Below, one piece after another: positions 25,482 through 34,540 of a stretch of DNA of 64,000 nt (its first letter is position 1; each line of letters opens with the position of its first letter). The notes beneath the pieces were generated by a model that was given only the letters and a program-made list of their open reading frames with translations, had not been told where the DNA came from and made no database searches. The position numbers were made by a program, and so were the translations under genes. This DNA comes from Actinomyces sp. oral taxon 414 (GTDB lineage: Bacteria > Actinomycetota > Actinomycetes > Actinomycetales > Actinomycetaceae), in the NCBI RefSeq assembly GCF_001278845.1, contig NZ_CP012590.1, forward strand, positions 1,116,001-1,180,000, in the 5' to 3' direction.

Positions 25482-27797
25482 ATGACGCCCGGGGGGCCGG
25501 AGGGGCCCCGCAGCCGTCAGACCCGTCGCATGGCGGTCGTCGGCTCGGGTCTGGCGACGCTCGCCGTGATCGGGTCGGCGGGGGGCGTGCTGCTGCCCGG
25601 ACTCATCGTCGCCCCCCGCCCCGTCCTGGCGGCCTCCGTCGTCGTGCTCGTCCTGCCCCTGCCGACCTCCGCCCTCGCCCTCGCCTCGATCCTCCTGGCG
25701 CGCCACCGGCCCGAGGGCCCGGGCGGACGCCTCGTCGAGCGCGCGTGGGAGCGCCTCGCGCTGGCCCAGGTCCTGTGGTACACGGTCCTCTGCATCGGCT
25801 GGGGGCTCACCCGTACCCTCCTGAACCCGGCGGCGGGCGGCGCCACGACGACGGCGCCCCTGACCTCCCTGTTCGCCCCGGTCGTGCTCCTGGCGGTCGG
25901 CTCCCTGCCGGTCCGGCGGGCGTTCGCCTGGGTTCTCCTTCTGGGGCCCACACAGATCCTCCTCAACGCGGTACCGGGGGCGCTCCCGGACTACCGCGTG
26001 TGGCTGACCGCCGGTTACTACACCTGCCTGGCCCTGAGCGTCGTCGGCACCTTCGGGTGGACCCTGGGGAGGGTCGAGGCCCTCGACGAGGCGGAGGCGG
26101 CGGGGGCGAGGCAGGAGGACGCGCTGGCCGCGCGTCGCGCCGCCGTTCTCGCCCGGCGCAGCGCGAACGCCTTCGTCCACGACGACATCCTGTCCGCCCT
26201 CATCCCCGCGGCGACCGGTCGCGTGGACGGCGAGCGGACGGCGCGCGCCGCGGCCGACGCGATCGCGGCCCTGTCCGACACCGGCGCGGCGGCGCGGGAG
26301 GAGACGCCGGCCACCGCGGGGGAGATGTCCGCCGCTCTGGAGCGGATGGTGGCCTCGTTCCCGGCCCGCATCGACGTCCGCACACGGATCCGCGGCGAGA
26401 CGGACCTGCCGCCCGCCGTCGCCCGGGCGCTGCTCCTGGCCGCCAGGCAGGCCGTGGCCAACTCCGTGCGGCACGCCGACCCGACCGGCCGCGGGGTGCG
26501 CCGCGCCATCCTCCTCGAATGCCGCGACGGCGCGCTGAGCATCCGGATCGAGGACGACGGCGTGGGTTTCGCCGCGACCGCCCACCCGGGCCGCCTGGGG
26601 ATCGCGGACTCGATCGAGCGGCGGGTCGCGGACGCGGGGGCGGGGGTCGAGATCCGCTCCGCGCCGGGGGAGGGGACCAGCGTCGTCCTGCGCTGGAAGT
26701 CGGCGGGGAGGACTGGGGACGAGGGGTCGGCGGGGGAGATCGGGAAGCCGACGGGGCGCGGTGCGGCCAGCGGCACGGGCGGTGCGGCCGGCAGACCACA
26801 CGGGGCCGCCTCCGACGCGGTCTTCCTCCCGGTCATGGAGACGCCGTCGGCGCGGACGATCGTTCTGATCGTCGTGGCCTTCCATCTGGGTAGCGTCCTG
26901 CTCCACCGGTCGGATTACCGGATCGCCTGGGTCTCCCCGGCGTGCTTCCTCCTCCTGACCTTCTGCACCTGGCTCCTGGTCAGACGCTGGGAAGGCGCCA
27001 TGCCGACGTCGGCCGCCTGGGCGGTGGCCGCCGCCATCGGTGTGGCCGGCGGCGCCCAGCTCGCCGTGATCGTGTCCCGCCCCATGCCGGGGTGGGACCA
27101 CTGGACGGCCGGGGCGGGGACCTTCCTCGCCTGCGGCCTCGTCCTGCGGGGGCGGGGCCGGCAGGCCTGGGCGGCGATGGCCCTCATGCTGGCGGGGACG
27201 ACGGCGTGGGTGCTCGCCACGGGCGGGTCATTGCTCGTCGTCGGCGCCTACAACGGCGGTCACGTCCTGACCCTGGCCGTATGGGGCCTGACCGCGATGT
27301 GGTCGGAGCGGGCGTACCGGGAGATCGGCTTCCAGCAGCGCCGTCTGCAGTCCCTGCGGGCGCAGCGCCTGGCCGAGGAGGAGGCCGAGCGGGTGCTCGC
27401 GGAGGCGCGGGCGTCGGTGGCACGCCGGGCCCTGCCGGTGCTCCGGGAGATCGCTTCCGGGGTCATTGACGAGGGGGTCCGTACGCGGGCCCGTTTGCTG
27501 GAGGCAGAGCTGCGCGACGAGATCCGCGCGGCCTGTTTCGCCGGGACCGCGGTGGCGGAGGCGGCGCGGCGGGCGCGATCGCGCGGCGTGGACGTCGTCC
27601 TGCTCGACGACGACGGTTCGTCTTCGAGCGGGCCCCTGGAGGAGTCCGAGCGCGCCCGGCTCGTGGGGGCCGTCGTAGAGTTCCTGGAGGGGGTGGAGTG
27701 CGGGCGGGTCGTCGTGCGGGTGCCGCCGCGCTCGCGCGGCCTGCTCGTCGTCGCCACCCGCGACGGCGAGATCGCCCTCAGCCTGCGGCGCGGGTGA
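25482..27797 (+). CDS. Double-module membrane sensor histidine kinase-like protein
   Basis: 771 residues, about twice a normal NarX/LiaS-type kinase. N-terminal block: about five TM segments (17-195). Next comes a dimerisation helix with His233 in SANAFVHDDILSALIP and a HATPase domain (N-box NSVRHA about 327; IRIEDDGVGF; RSAPGEGTSVVL). After a Gly/Ser/Ala linker (about 410-450) comes a second block: about five more TM segments (458-610), a Glu/Arg-rich helix and a C-terminal domain. The latter resembles a dimerisation/ATPase module but has no N-box, G-box or histidine. The second half may be a fused degenerate kinase acting as sensor or dimer partner. Operonic with the upstream regulator. Confidence 0.85.
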   Translation: MTPGGPEGPRSRQTRRMAVVGSGLATLAVIGSAGGVLLPGLIVAPRPVLAASVVVLVLPLPTSALALASILLARHRPEGPGGRLVERAWERLALAQVLWYTVLCIGWGLTRTLLNPAAGGATTTAPLTSLFAPVVLLAVGSLPVRRAFAWVLLLGPTQILLNAVPGALPDYRVWLTAGYYTCLALSVVGTFGWTLGRVEALDEAEAAGARQEDALAARRAAVLARRSANAFVHDDILSALIPAATGRVDGERTARAAADAIAALSDTGAAAREETPATAGEMSAALERMVASFPARIDVRTRIRGETDLPPAVARALLLAARQAVANSVRHADPTGRGVRRAILLECRDGALSIRIEDDGVGFAATAHPGRLGIADSIERRVADAGAGVEIRSAPGEGTSVVLRWKSAGRTGDEGSAGEIGKPTGRGAASGTGGAAGRPHGAASDAVFLPVMETPSARTIVLIVVAFHLGSVLLHRSDYRIAWVSPACFLLLTFCTWLLVRRWEGAMPTSAAWAVAAAIGVAGGAQLAVIVSRPMPGWDHWTAGAGTFLACGLVLRGRGRQAWAAMALMLAGTTAWVLATGGSLLVVGAYNGGHVLTLAVWGLTAMWSERAYREIGFQQRRLQSLRAQRLAEEEAERVLAEARASVARRALPVLREIASGVIDEGVRTRARLLEAELRDEIRAACFAGTAVAEAARRARSRGVDVVLLDDDGSSSSGPLEESERARLVGAVVEFLEGVECGRVVVRVPPRSRGLLVVATRDGEIALSLRRG

Positions 27798-28050
27798 GGA
27801 GCCGTTCGATTCGCCCGAACCTCCCCGAGCGAGTCCCTTGGCGTAGTGGCGCGGGAGAACGCGGGACTGTGGAACCGCCTCTCGCCGGACGCGGTCAGCC
27901 CCTTTCTCGCTGAGACGTTCGTCCCGCTCTCGAGAGCAGCGGTCAAAGCCGCTCTTGAGAGCGAAGGACAACCTCGACGCCGCGACACGCCCGGGACCGG
28001 GTGCCGCGACCCGCGAGCATGTCCACCGCCTCATACGCCCCATTGGTTAA

Positions 28051-28064
28051 CCTCGATCTTTCAT
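28051..28064 (+). repeat. Solo terminal repeat of the IS1380-family element
   Basis: CCTCGATCTTTCAT is identical to the first 14 bp of the IS at 4000 and is preceded by TTAA. The next bases diverge and no transposase follows, so this is a relic or a related element's end. Confidence 0.7.
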
Positions 28065-28115
28065 GGTGGTGGTGCTGGTGGGGTTGATGGGATGGTCCGG
28101 GGCGGGGTGTGTCCG

Positions 28116-28221
28116 AATCTATTGCAAAGGCGCTGCGGGCCGGGGTCGGCGGCGAGCGGAGGCGCGTAATATCAACGATTCTTCTCGCGCGCCAGCTCGG
28201 TCGGGGTCTTTGCAACAGATT
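28116..28221. repeat. 106-bp segment with 14-bp inverted ends
   Basis: AATCTATTGCAAAG (28116-28129) and CTTTGCAACAGATT (28208-28221) are reverse complements with one mismatch. It may be a tiny non-autonomous element or a structured leader. Confidence 0.55.
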
Positions 28222-28431
28222 TTGACAACCGGCGTCGCCGCGGACCCCGTGGGAATTGCCACCACACTACGAGACACGCCCGGCCGGGAGACGGCCACGA
28301 CGGGCATTCCGGCGAGCGAATGGGATCCGCGGCGCCGGCCTCCCGATCAACCGGTTGACTGAAATTATTCGGCCGGGTCGGCCGATGGGTCTAACCAATG
28401 GAATGAGTCAGTCGGACGGTCGGCAGGTTTT

Positions 28432-28447
28432 GTCTCAGTTCTGAGAC
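28432..28447. repeat. 16-bp perfect palindrome, copy 2
   Basis: GTCTCAGTTCTGAGAC, the complement-centre version of 15493-15508, lies 93 bp before the small membrane gene at 28540. Confidence 0.8.
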
Positions 28448-28539
28448 TTGCGGAGAGGGGGCGGGCCCCTTCAAGAATTGATTCGCGCGGAAGGTGCGTC
28501 GTCTTGAGCGGCGCCGGACCCGTTCTGAGGAGATGTATT

Positions 28540-28887
28540 ATGCCGGTCTGGCTCGGAGGGATACTGCTAGGGGTCGCCTTCTTCGGTGTGTCCTGTCTGT
28601 ATGAGACATGGAAGGAGAAGGCGCGGGAGAAGGGTGGAACCGGGGCGAAGATTGCTCAGGCGTCCGATACCATCGGCAGGGGGATCGAAGCCGGGCTCAG
28701 CGGCCTGCAGTGGATCGTCGTTAAGGGGGTCGGCGTTGTGAGCGTGCTCGTCGCCGTCCTGCTCCTGTACCTCCTCTCCATTACCGGATTCGATTTCAAA
28801 ATCCTGCTCGGAGCCGTTGTGCTCGGCGGCTACGGGATCTATCTGCTCGTGCCCGGGGAGAGTAAATGGCTCTTCTTCTGGTGGTGA
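28540..28887 (+). CDS. Small membrane protein, three hydrophobic segments
   Basis: A 115-residue protein of unknown function. Hydrophobic segments lie at about 3-20 (VWLGGILLGVAFFGVSCLY), 58-80 (VSVLVAVLLLYLLSITGF) and 83-103 (ILLGAVVLGGYGIYLLV). A basic loop (WKEKAREKGG) follows the first. It ends KWLFFWW. ATG 28540 is chosen because GAGGAG (28527-28532) is 7 nt upstream; an alternative TTG at 28504 has no such site. A lipoprotein gene follows at 28963, possibly in one transcript. The palindrome at 28432 may control it. Confidence 0.75.
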   Translation: MPVWLGGILLGVAFFGVSCLYETWKEKAREKGGTGAKIAQASDTIGRGIEAGLSGLQWIVVKGVGVVSVLVAVLLLYLLSITGFDFKILLGAVVLGGYGIYLLVPGESKWLFFWW

Positions 28888-28962
28888 TATGGGTCCCGTA
28901 GTCGGGCGGGACGCCGGGCGAGGGAAAGACCCGAGAAAATTGAAAGGATCGACAGAAGGATC

Positions 28963-29256
28963 ATGATGAATATCAAGAGATGCACCGTCGTCGCCACCAC
29001 CGTCGTTCTTGTCGCGTGCAGCACGATGCTGAGCGCCTGCTCCTTGGGGAGCGCGGCCAGCAAGGGCGGGGATGCGACCTGCGCCGAGTACCTGAAGATG
29101 TCGAACGACGAGAAGACGGAGGCGATCAAGCTCCTTCTTAAGGAGAAGAATGACGATCCCTCGAACGGCGCGATTTCGGCGGCGAAGATGTCCGCGACCT
29201 TGTTCTGCAAGACGGCCGGATCCGATAACTCGCGCATCCGCGAGATCAACGGCTGA
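28963..29256 (+). CDS. Small secreted lipoprotein
   Basis: 97 residues with a classic lipoprotein signal: basic MMNIKR, a hydrophobic core, then lipobox LSAC (Cys at about 26). The mature part is about 70 residues with two further cysteines (TCAEYLKMSNDEK and TLFCKTAG) that could form a disulphide. This is the size and spacing of HdeA-like small lipoproteins; similarity is by eye. It should be lipid-anchored at the outer face of the membrane. A purine-rich AGAAGGA precedes the start. Neighbour: the small membrane protein 75 bp upstream. Confidence 0.8.
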   Translation: MMNIKRCTVVATTVVLVACSTMLSACSLGSAASKGGDATCAEYLKMSNDEKTEAIKLLLKEKNDDPSNGAISAAKMSATLFCKTAGSDNSRIREING

Positions 29257-29260
29257 CACT

Positions 29261-29410
29261 GCGCCGCCGCGGGCCCCGCGGAGGCGCCCCGGTCCACGAG
29301 ATCGTCACTTAACCCGCGAGAACGTCTGCTAGAGGTACGTTCTCGAGGGTTACCCGGCGATCTCGAGGGTTACCCGGCGATCTCGCGGACCACGACGCCG
29401 ATCTCCGGGC
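29261..29410. repeat. Dispersed intergenic repeat, copy 2
   Basis: Nearly identical to 2929-3098, sharing the GAGAACGT...ACGTTCTC hairpin and the GGCGATCTCG words, but without the extra internal segment. It begins 4 bp after the lipoprotein stop. Confidence 0.9.
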
Positions 29411-29570
29411 GTCCCCGCACCCGCCGCCTCGCACCACCACCGGCCGCTGAATAACCTTCCTGGTCATGGCGCGCGCTGGCGGTGCGGGGACGTAAGGGCC
29501 GTCGGGCCCGGCCGCGTCGCCCCGCGCTCCGCGTCCGCCCTGTGCTCCGGGCGTGATGCGCCGAGCACGC

Positions 29571-29602
29571 GAAGGCCGCCACCCACCGGGGTGGCGGCCT
29601 TC
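29571..29602 (-). terminator. Hairpin terminator after rpmB
   Basis: GAAGGCCGCCACCC (29571-29584) pairs perfectly with 29589-29602 around a 4-nt loop, 25 bp beyond the rpmB stop. It has 14 GC-rich pairs; there is only a weak T-run. Confidence 0.8.
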
Positions 29603-29626
29603 AAGGTGCTCGACGGCGGGGCGCGC

Positions 29627-29818
29627 TCAGATGTTGCGCGTCACCTTGCCGGCCTTGAGGCAGGACGTGCACACGTTGAGGCGCTTGGGGGTGCCGTTCA
29701 CGAGGGCGCGCACGCGCTGGATGTTCGGGTTCCACCGGCGGCTGGTCCGCACGTGGGAGTGCGAGACGCTCTTGCCGAAGATGGGGCCCTTGCCGCAGAC
29801 GTCGCACACAGCAGCCAT
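29627..29818 (-). CDS. rpmB: 50S ribosomal protein L28, zinc-binding form
   Basis: A 63-residue L28. It begins [15 protein letters not shown] and ends [14 protein letters not shown], so both CxxC pairs for zinc are present (the C-plus form). Where a zinc-free paralogue exists in other actinobacteria it is Zur-repressed; none is seen here. It has its own promoter and terminator and is divergent from the DAK gene. Confidence 0.98.
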   Translation of the reverse strand: MAAVCDVCGKGPIFGKSVSHSHVRTSRRWNPNIQRVRALVNGTPKRLNVCTSCLKAGKVTRNI

Positions 29819-30221
29819 GGTTTCACTCCTGAATCTTCTTGCCGGGACGTCAGGGCGAGCGCCCGACGCGAGGTCCACCGCCCGGGAGAAGTCCCACGGG
29901 CAACCCGGATACTGTATCCGACTGCGGCTCCCGGTCCCAAGCACCCGGGGCGTGGACTCGGGCACACGGTGCGCCGGGAGGGGCGCGGGACCCGGGCTGT
30001 GTCGGCCGATCCGACCATGCCCTGGGTGGGCTGACCCGGGACGGCTGGCCCGGACCGGCTGACCCGGCAGGGCGCGGCAGCCGGACCGGGAGGCCCGGGA
30101 CGGCCCGCACCGGGCGGGCCGTTCCCGTTCGCGCTGCCGCAACACGGCGCGCCGGGTAGCCTTGGGGCACGGCCGGGCCCCACCAGCGCCGGAGCCCGGC
30201 CCACGACAACAGGAGGACGAG
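29819..30221. other. Divergent control region rpmB / DAK
   Basis: About 400 bp without a gene. It contains the perfect palindrome CGGATA-CTG-TATCCG (29906-29920), which coincides with a plausible rpmB -10. Nothing else stands out. Confidence 0.6.
29911..29940 (-). promoter_or_regulatory. Putative rpmB promoter
   Basis: On the minus strand, TTGGGA (29935-29940) and TACAGT (29911-29916) are 18 nt apart and about 95 nt upstream of the rpmB start. The -10 lies inside the palindrome at 29906-29920. Confidence 0.4.
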
Positions 30222-32159
30222 GTGCTCCACGGCTACGGACCCGGCCCCCGGCGCGCAGGAACCGAGCAGCGGACTCGCCTGCTGGACGCCGGGGCGGTCC
30301 GCGACTGGTTCGCCCTGGCGGTGGCCTCCGCGGAGGAGACGCGCGAGCTCGTCGACTCCCTCAATGTCTTCCCCGTCCCGGACTCCGACACCGGCACCAA
30401 TGTGCTGCTCACCCTGCGCGCGGCCGCCGACGCCCTGGCGCTCCTGCCGGAGGGCGCCGACGTGGCCCAGGCCACCCGCGCCGCGGCCGACGGCGCCGTG
30501 CGGGGCGCCCGCGGCAACTCCGGGCTCCTGGTCTCCCAGGCCCTGGCGGCGCTGGCGGACGTGAGCGCCGAGGCCCCCGACCCGGCCGGCCTGCAGCCCG
30601 TCGAACTGGTCCGCGTCTACGAGCAGATCGCCTCCAGCACCTGGGCCGCCGTCTCCCGCCCCGTGGCCGGGACCCTGCTCACCGTGGCCCGCGACGCGGC
30701 CACCGCCGCCCGCTCGGCCCTGACGGGCTGCGAGCTGGACGTCCCGGCCACGATCGCGGACCTCGCCGCCGCCGCCGCCCTGGGGGCCCAGGAATCCGTG
30801 GTGGAGACCGCGGGCCTGGGGCACGGGCCCGTCGACGCCGGGGGAGCGGCCCTCATGCTGCTATTCACCGCCCTGTCCGACGTCCTGGCGCCCCCGGAGG
30901 ACGACGGCGCTCCCGCCGCCTACACCGAGGTCGCCCGGCAGATGCTCACCGACCTGGCCGCCGGCGGCGTCTCCCACACCGCCGAGGCCGACGGCGCGGG
31001 CGCCCCCGACTTCTCCACGGGCGAGTTCGAGGTCATGTACCTGCTGGAGGCCACCGCCGCCCAGGCCGCCGAGCTGCGCGGCCGGCTGGAGGAGATCGGC
31101 GACTGCGTGGGCGTCGTCGGCACCCCCGACGCCCTCGGCGTGGGCCTCTACCAGGTCCACGTCCACACCGACACCCCCCGGGCCGCCCTGCCCCGCAGGG
31201 GGCGCGCCCGCCAGGTGTGCGTCCACCACCTCCACCCCACGGCGCTGGCCCTGGCGGCCCCCTGGGACGCGGGCGATCCGCCCCTGCCCTATGTGAGCCC
31301 CTCCCAGGCCGGCGTCGGGCACGTGGTCTCCTTCGAGCGGCTCGCCGCCCGCCGGGGCCGCCGCGTGGCCTCCGAGCGCGACAAGTCCATGCGTATGCAC
31401 CCCTCCCAGCAGCGCTTCCGCTCCGGCGCCCCGCCCGGCCGGCGCCCCGCCCGGGAGAATCCCGGGGCCGACCGCATCGGCGTCATCGTGTGCACCCGCG
31501 CCCCCGGGCTGGTCGAGCAGCTCGCCCGCACCGGCGCCGTCGTCGTGCTGGACCCCGAGCGCGAGGGGATTGTGCGCGCCGCCGGCGACCTGGGCCTGAG
31601 CCGGGTCCTCGTCCTGCCCTGCGACACCGACTCGGCCGCCCGCGCCCACGAGGCCGCCCGGTACTTGGCGGCGCGCGCCGTGCCCGCGATCATCTCGGGC
31701 CCCGCCGGCACCCGTTCGGCGGTCTACAGCACCCGCTCGGCGATCTCGGGCGCCGCCTCCGACCCGTTCCCCCGGGGCACCCAGCTCCTCGTGTGCGACA
31801 CCGACGACGAGGCCCGCGTCCTGGCGGCCGCCGTCGCCGTCGCCGGGCAGACCGGCGGGGAGTCCCTGTCCGAGCTCGCCCTGCGGGCCGGGCGGGCCGG
31901 GGCGGACATGCGCACCCTGGCCCTGAGCGGCCCCGACGCCGAGCCCGACGCCGTCGCCGACGCCATCTCCTCCCTCCTGCGGCCCGACGACGAGCTGCTG
32001 ACCGTCATCCTCGGCCGCGACGCCCTGCCCGACGTCGGCGACCTCGCCGCCGCCGCCACCCAGCGGGCCGGGGCGCTCGTCGGCGACCCCGGCGCCGTCG
32101 AGGTTGTCATTCACGCCGGCGGGCAGGCCCGCCCCGACGTCCTGTTGGCCGTGGAGTAG
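30222..32159 (+). CDS. DAK-phosphatase-domain protein (FakA/YloV-like)
   Basis: A 645-residue protein with an N-terminal DhaL-type domain: [19 protein letters not shown] with the metal-binding aspartates, [25 protein letters not shown]-terminal DegV-like half follows. This is the layout of FakA/YloV, which phosphorylates fatty acids bound to FakB in Firmicutes; in actinobacteria the role is unproven. The motif PDSDTGTN has Ser where Gly is usual. GTG 30222 follows AGGAGG. It lies directly before recG (6-bp gap), a conserved pairing. Confidence 0.9.
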   Translation: MLHGYGPGPRRAGTEQRTRLLDAGAVRDWFALAVASAEETRELVDSLNVFPVPDSDTGTNVLLTLRAAADALALLPEGADVAQATRAAADGAVRGARGNSGLLVSQALAALADVSAEAPDPAGLQPVELVRVYEQIASSTWAAVSRPVAGTLLTVARDAATAARSALTGCELDVPATIADLAAAAALGAQESVVETAGLGHGPVDAGGAALMLLFTALSDVLAPPEDDGAPAAYTEVARQMLTDLAAGGVSHTAEADGAGAPDFSTGEFEVMYLLEATAAQAAELRGRLEEIGDCVGVVGTPDALGVGLYQVHVHTDTPRAALPRRGRARQVCVHHLHPTALALAAPWDAGDPPLPYVSPSQAGVGHVVSFERLAARRGRRVASERDKSMRMHPSQQRFRSGAPPGRRPARENPGADRIGVIVCTRAPGLVEQLARTGAVVVLDPEREGIVRAAGDLGLSRVLVLPCDTDSAARAHEAARYLAARAVPAIISGPAGTRSAVYSTRSAISGAASDPFPRGTQLLVCDTDDEARVLAAAVAVAGQTGGESLSELALRAGRAGADMRTLALSGPDAEPDAVADAISSLLRPDDELLTVILGRDALPDVGDLAAAATQRAGALVGDPGAVEVVIHAGGQARPDVLLAVE

Positions 32160-32165
32160 CCCGCA

Positions 32166-34475
32166 GTGACCGACGACGCGCGCCGCCCCGGCCCCGCCCG
32201 CACCCGCCGGGGCTCGGTCCCCCTCGTCGACGCCCCCCTGGCTCGGCTGGTGGGCAAGCGCACCGCCGACCGGCTCGCCAAGCAGGGCGTGACCACGGTC
32301 GGCCGGCTGCTGCGCCTCCTGCCGCGCCGCTACGACACCTGGGGCGAGCTGACCGATCTGAGCGCGCTGACCGACGGCGAGCAGGCCACCGTGCAGGTGC
32401 AGGTGGTGCGGGCCTTCGCCAGGCGCACGCGCGCCGGCCGCCCGCCCGCCCTCATGGAGGCCATCGTCACCGACGGCGCGGCCGACATGGAGGTGGTCTT
32501 CTTCGGCGGCGTCGGCCTCATGAATCACTACGCCGAGCAATTCTCCCCCGGCACCACCGTGCTGCTGTCGGGGCGGGTCGGCCTCCACCACGGGCGCAAG
32601 CAGCTGGCCTCCCCGCGCCTGGAGATCCTCGAGGACATGGACGAGGCCGAGCGGGAGGCCCTCCTGGCCCGCCCCATTCCCATCTACCCCGCCACCGAGG
32701 CCCTGCCCGGCATGAAAGTGGCCAAGGTCGTGCGCACCGTCCTGGACCGCCTCGCCCCCGGCGACGTGCCCGAGCCACTGCCCGAGGCGGTGCGCTCCGC
32801 CCACCGTCTCGTCGACTCCCTCACCGCCTACCGCTGGGTCCACCGGCCCGAGAACGCCGACCAGTGGCGGGCCGCGCGCCGCCGCCTGCGCCACGAGGAG
32901 GCCTTCGTCCTCCAGGCGGCCCTGGCCCGGCGCCGCGCCGAGCACGAGGCCACCCGCACCGCCGTCGCCTGGCCCGTGCCCGGGCCCGACTCCCTGCGCG
33001 CCGACCTCGACGCCGCCCTGCCCTTCGCGCTGACCGCCGGGCAGGAGCGCGTCGGCTCCGAGCTGGCCGCCGCCCTCGACTCGACCGTGCCCATGCAGCG
33101 CCTCCTCCAGGGCGACGTCGGCTCCGGCAAGACGCTCGTGGCCCTGCGCGCCATGCTGCAGGTCGTGGGAGGCGGCGGCCAGGCGGCCCTGCTCGCCCCC
33201 ACCGAGGTCCTCGCCGCCCAGCACCGCGCCTCGCTCGGTTCGCTCCTGGGCCCCCTGGCGGGCGCCGGCATGCTCGGCGGGGCCGAGCGCGCCACCCGCG
33301 TCCACCTGCTGACCGGTTCCACGCCCGCCTCCGAGCGCCGCCGGATCCTGGCCGAGCTCGCCGCCGGGGAGCCGGTCATCGTCGTGGGCACGCACGCCCT
33401 GCTGTCCGAGACCGTCCAGATGCCCTTCCTGGGGCTCGTCGTGGTCGACGAGCAGCACCGCTTCGGCGTGGCCCAGCGCGACGCCCTGCGCGAGCGCTCC
33501 CTCGCCGCCGACCCCGACACCGGCAGGCGGCTCACCCCCCACCTGCTGGTCATGACCGCCACGCCCATCCCGCGCACGGTCGCCATGACCATCTTCGGCG
33601 ACCTGGAGATGACCGTCCTGGATGGGCTGCCCGCCGGACGCCGTCCGGTGACCACGCACCTGGTGCCCTGGGAGCGCGGGACGTGGGTGGCCGGCATCTG
33701 GCGGCGCGCCGCCCGGGAGGTCGCCGCGGGCGGGCGCGTCTACGTCGTGTGCCCCCGCATTGACGTCGCCGACGAGTCCGGGGCCGGGCCCGCCGCCGAC
33801 GAGGACGTCGTCGGATCCGACGACGACCTCCTGGACGGGCTCGACGGCGCCCCGGCCCGGCCCCCGGCCGCCGTCGCCGAGTGGGCCGAGCGCCTGAGGG
33901 CCGAGCCCGCGTTGGAGGGCGTGCGCATCGGGACCCTGACCGGCCGCATGGGCCAGGCGGACAAGGACGCCGCCATGGAGGACTTCGCCTCCGGGCGCGC
34001 CCCCGTGCTCGTGGCGACCACGGTCGTCGAGGTCGGGGTGGACGTGCCCGAGGCCAGTCTCATGGTCATCCTCGACGCCGACCGCTTCGGCCTGTCCCAG
34101 CTCCACCAGCTGCGCGGGCGCGTGGGGCGCGGGGCCCGCGAGTCGGTGTGCATCGCGGTCACGGGCGCCGAGGTCGGCTCCCCGGCCTACCACCGGCTGC
34201 GGGCCTTCGCCCGGATCGGCGACGGCTTCGCCCTGGCCGAGGCGGACCTGGCCCTGCGCAGCGAGGGCAATGTGCTCGGCGCCGCCCAGTCGGGTCGGGC
34301 CAGCGACCTGGACCTGCTCAGGGTCACCCGCGACGGGGACGTCATCGCCCAGGCGCGCGTCGAGGCGGAGGCCGTCATCGCCGTCGACCCGGAGCTGAGG
34401 GAGCACCGGGCGCTGGCGGCGGCCATCGCGGACCGCCTCGACGAGGAGTCCGAGGCCTTCCTGGACCGGGCCTGA
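32166..34475 (+). CDS. recG: ATP-dependent DNA helicase RecG
   Basis: Remodels stalled forks and branched recombination intermediates. The 769 residues have the N-terminal wedge/OB domain (about 35-170), Walker A GDVGSGKT (316-323), VVVDEQHRFGV, VMTATPIPRTVAMT, and helicase C motifs (LVATTVVEVGVDVPEAS, QLHQLRGRVGRG). An Asp/Ala-rich insert (about 535-575) enlarges the C-terminal helicase domain. GTG start, 6 bp after the DAK gene, so co-transcribed. Confidence 0.97.
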   Translation: MTDDARRPGPARTRRGSVPLVDAPLARLVGKRTADRLAKQGVTTVGRLLRLLPRRYDTWGELTDLSALTDGEQATVQVQVVRAFARRTRAGRPPALMEAIVTDGAADMEVVFFGGVGLMNHYAEQFSPGTTVLLSGRVGLHHGRKQLASPRLEILEDMDEAEREALLARPIPIYPATEALPGMKVAKVVRTVLDRLAPGDVPEPLPEAVRSAHRLVDSLTAYRWVHRPENADQWRAARRRLRHEEAFVLQAALARRRAEHEATRTAVAWPVPGPDSLRADLDAALPFALTAGQERVGSELAAALDSTVPMQRLLQGDVGSGKTLVALRAMLQVVGGGGQAALLAPTEVLAAQHRASLGSLLGPLAGAGMLGGAERATRVHLLTGSTPASERRRILAELAAGEPVIVVGTHALLSETVQMPFLGLVVVDEQHRFGVAQRDALRERSLAADPDTGRRLTPHLLVMTATPIPRTVAMTIFGDLEMTVLDGLPAGRRPVTTHLVPWERGTWVAGIWRRAAREVAAGGRVYVVCPRIDVADESGAGPAADEDVVGSDDDLLDGLDGAPARPPAAVAEWAERLRAEPALEGVRIGTLTGRMGQADKDAAMEDFASGRAPVLVATTVVEVGVDVPEASLMVILDADRFGLSQLHQLRGRVGRGARESVCIAVTGAEVGSPAYHRLRAFARIGDGFALAEADLALRSEGNVLGAAQSGRASDLDLLRVTRDGDVIAQARVEAEAVIAVDPELREHRALAAAIADRLDEESEAFLDRA

Positions 34476-34540
34476 GCGCGGCGGGCCGGCGACTCTGCTA
34501 GGATCCCGCCGCGCGTCGATCTGCGAAGGAGCCTGCCCCG

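Larger units (their letters stand above)
27798..28539. other. 742-bp intergenic region with IS and palindrome relics
   Basis: No gene is supported. It holds a rough hairpin (CGCTCTCGAGAGC / GCCGCTCTTGAGAGCG near 27929-27965), an IS1380-like end (28051-28064), a 106-bp inverted-repeat element (28116-28221) and a 16-bp palindrome (28432-28447). Confidence 0.6.
29257..29626. other. Intergenic region with dispersed repeat and terminator
   Basis: No gene is supported. It holds repeat copy 2, a GAATAACC word (29447-29461) and the rpmB terminator. Confidence 0.7.

Noticed and set aside
30861-34406. Very long minus-strand open frame across the DAK gene and recG
   Set aside because: It is a GC-driven shadow of two well-identified plus-strand genes; its composition is Gly/Gln/Asp-rich with no recognisable domain.
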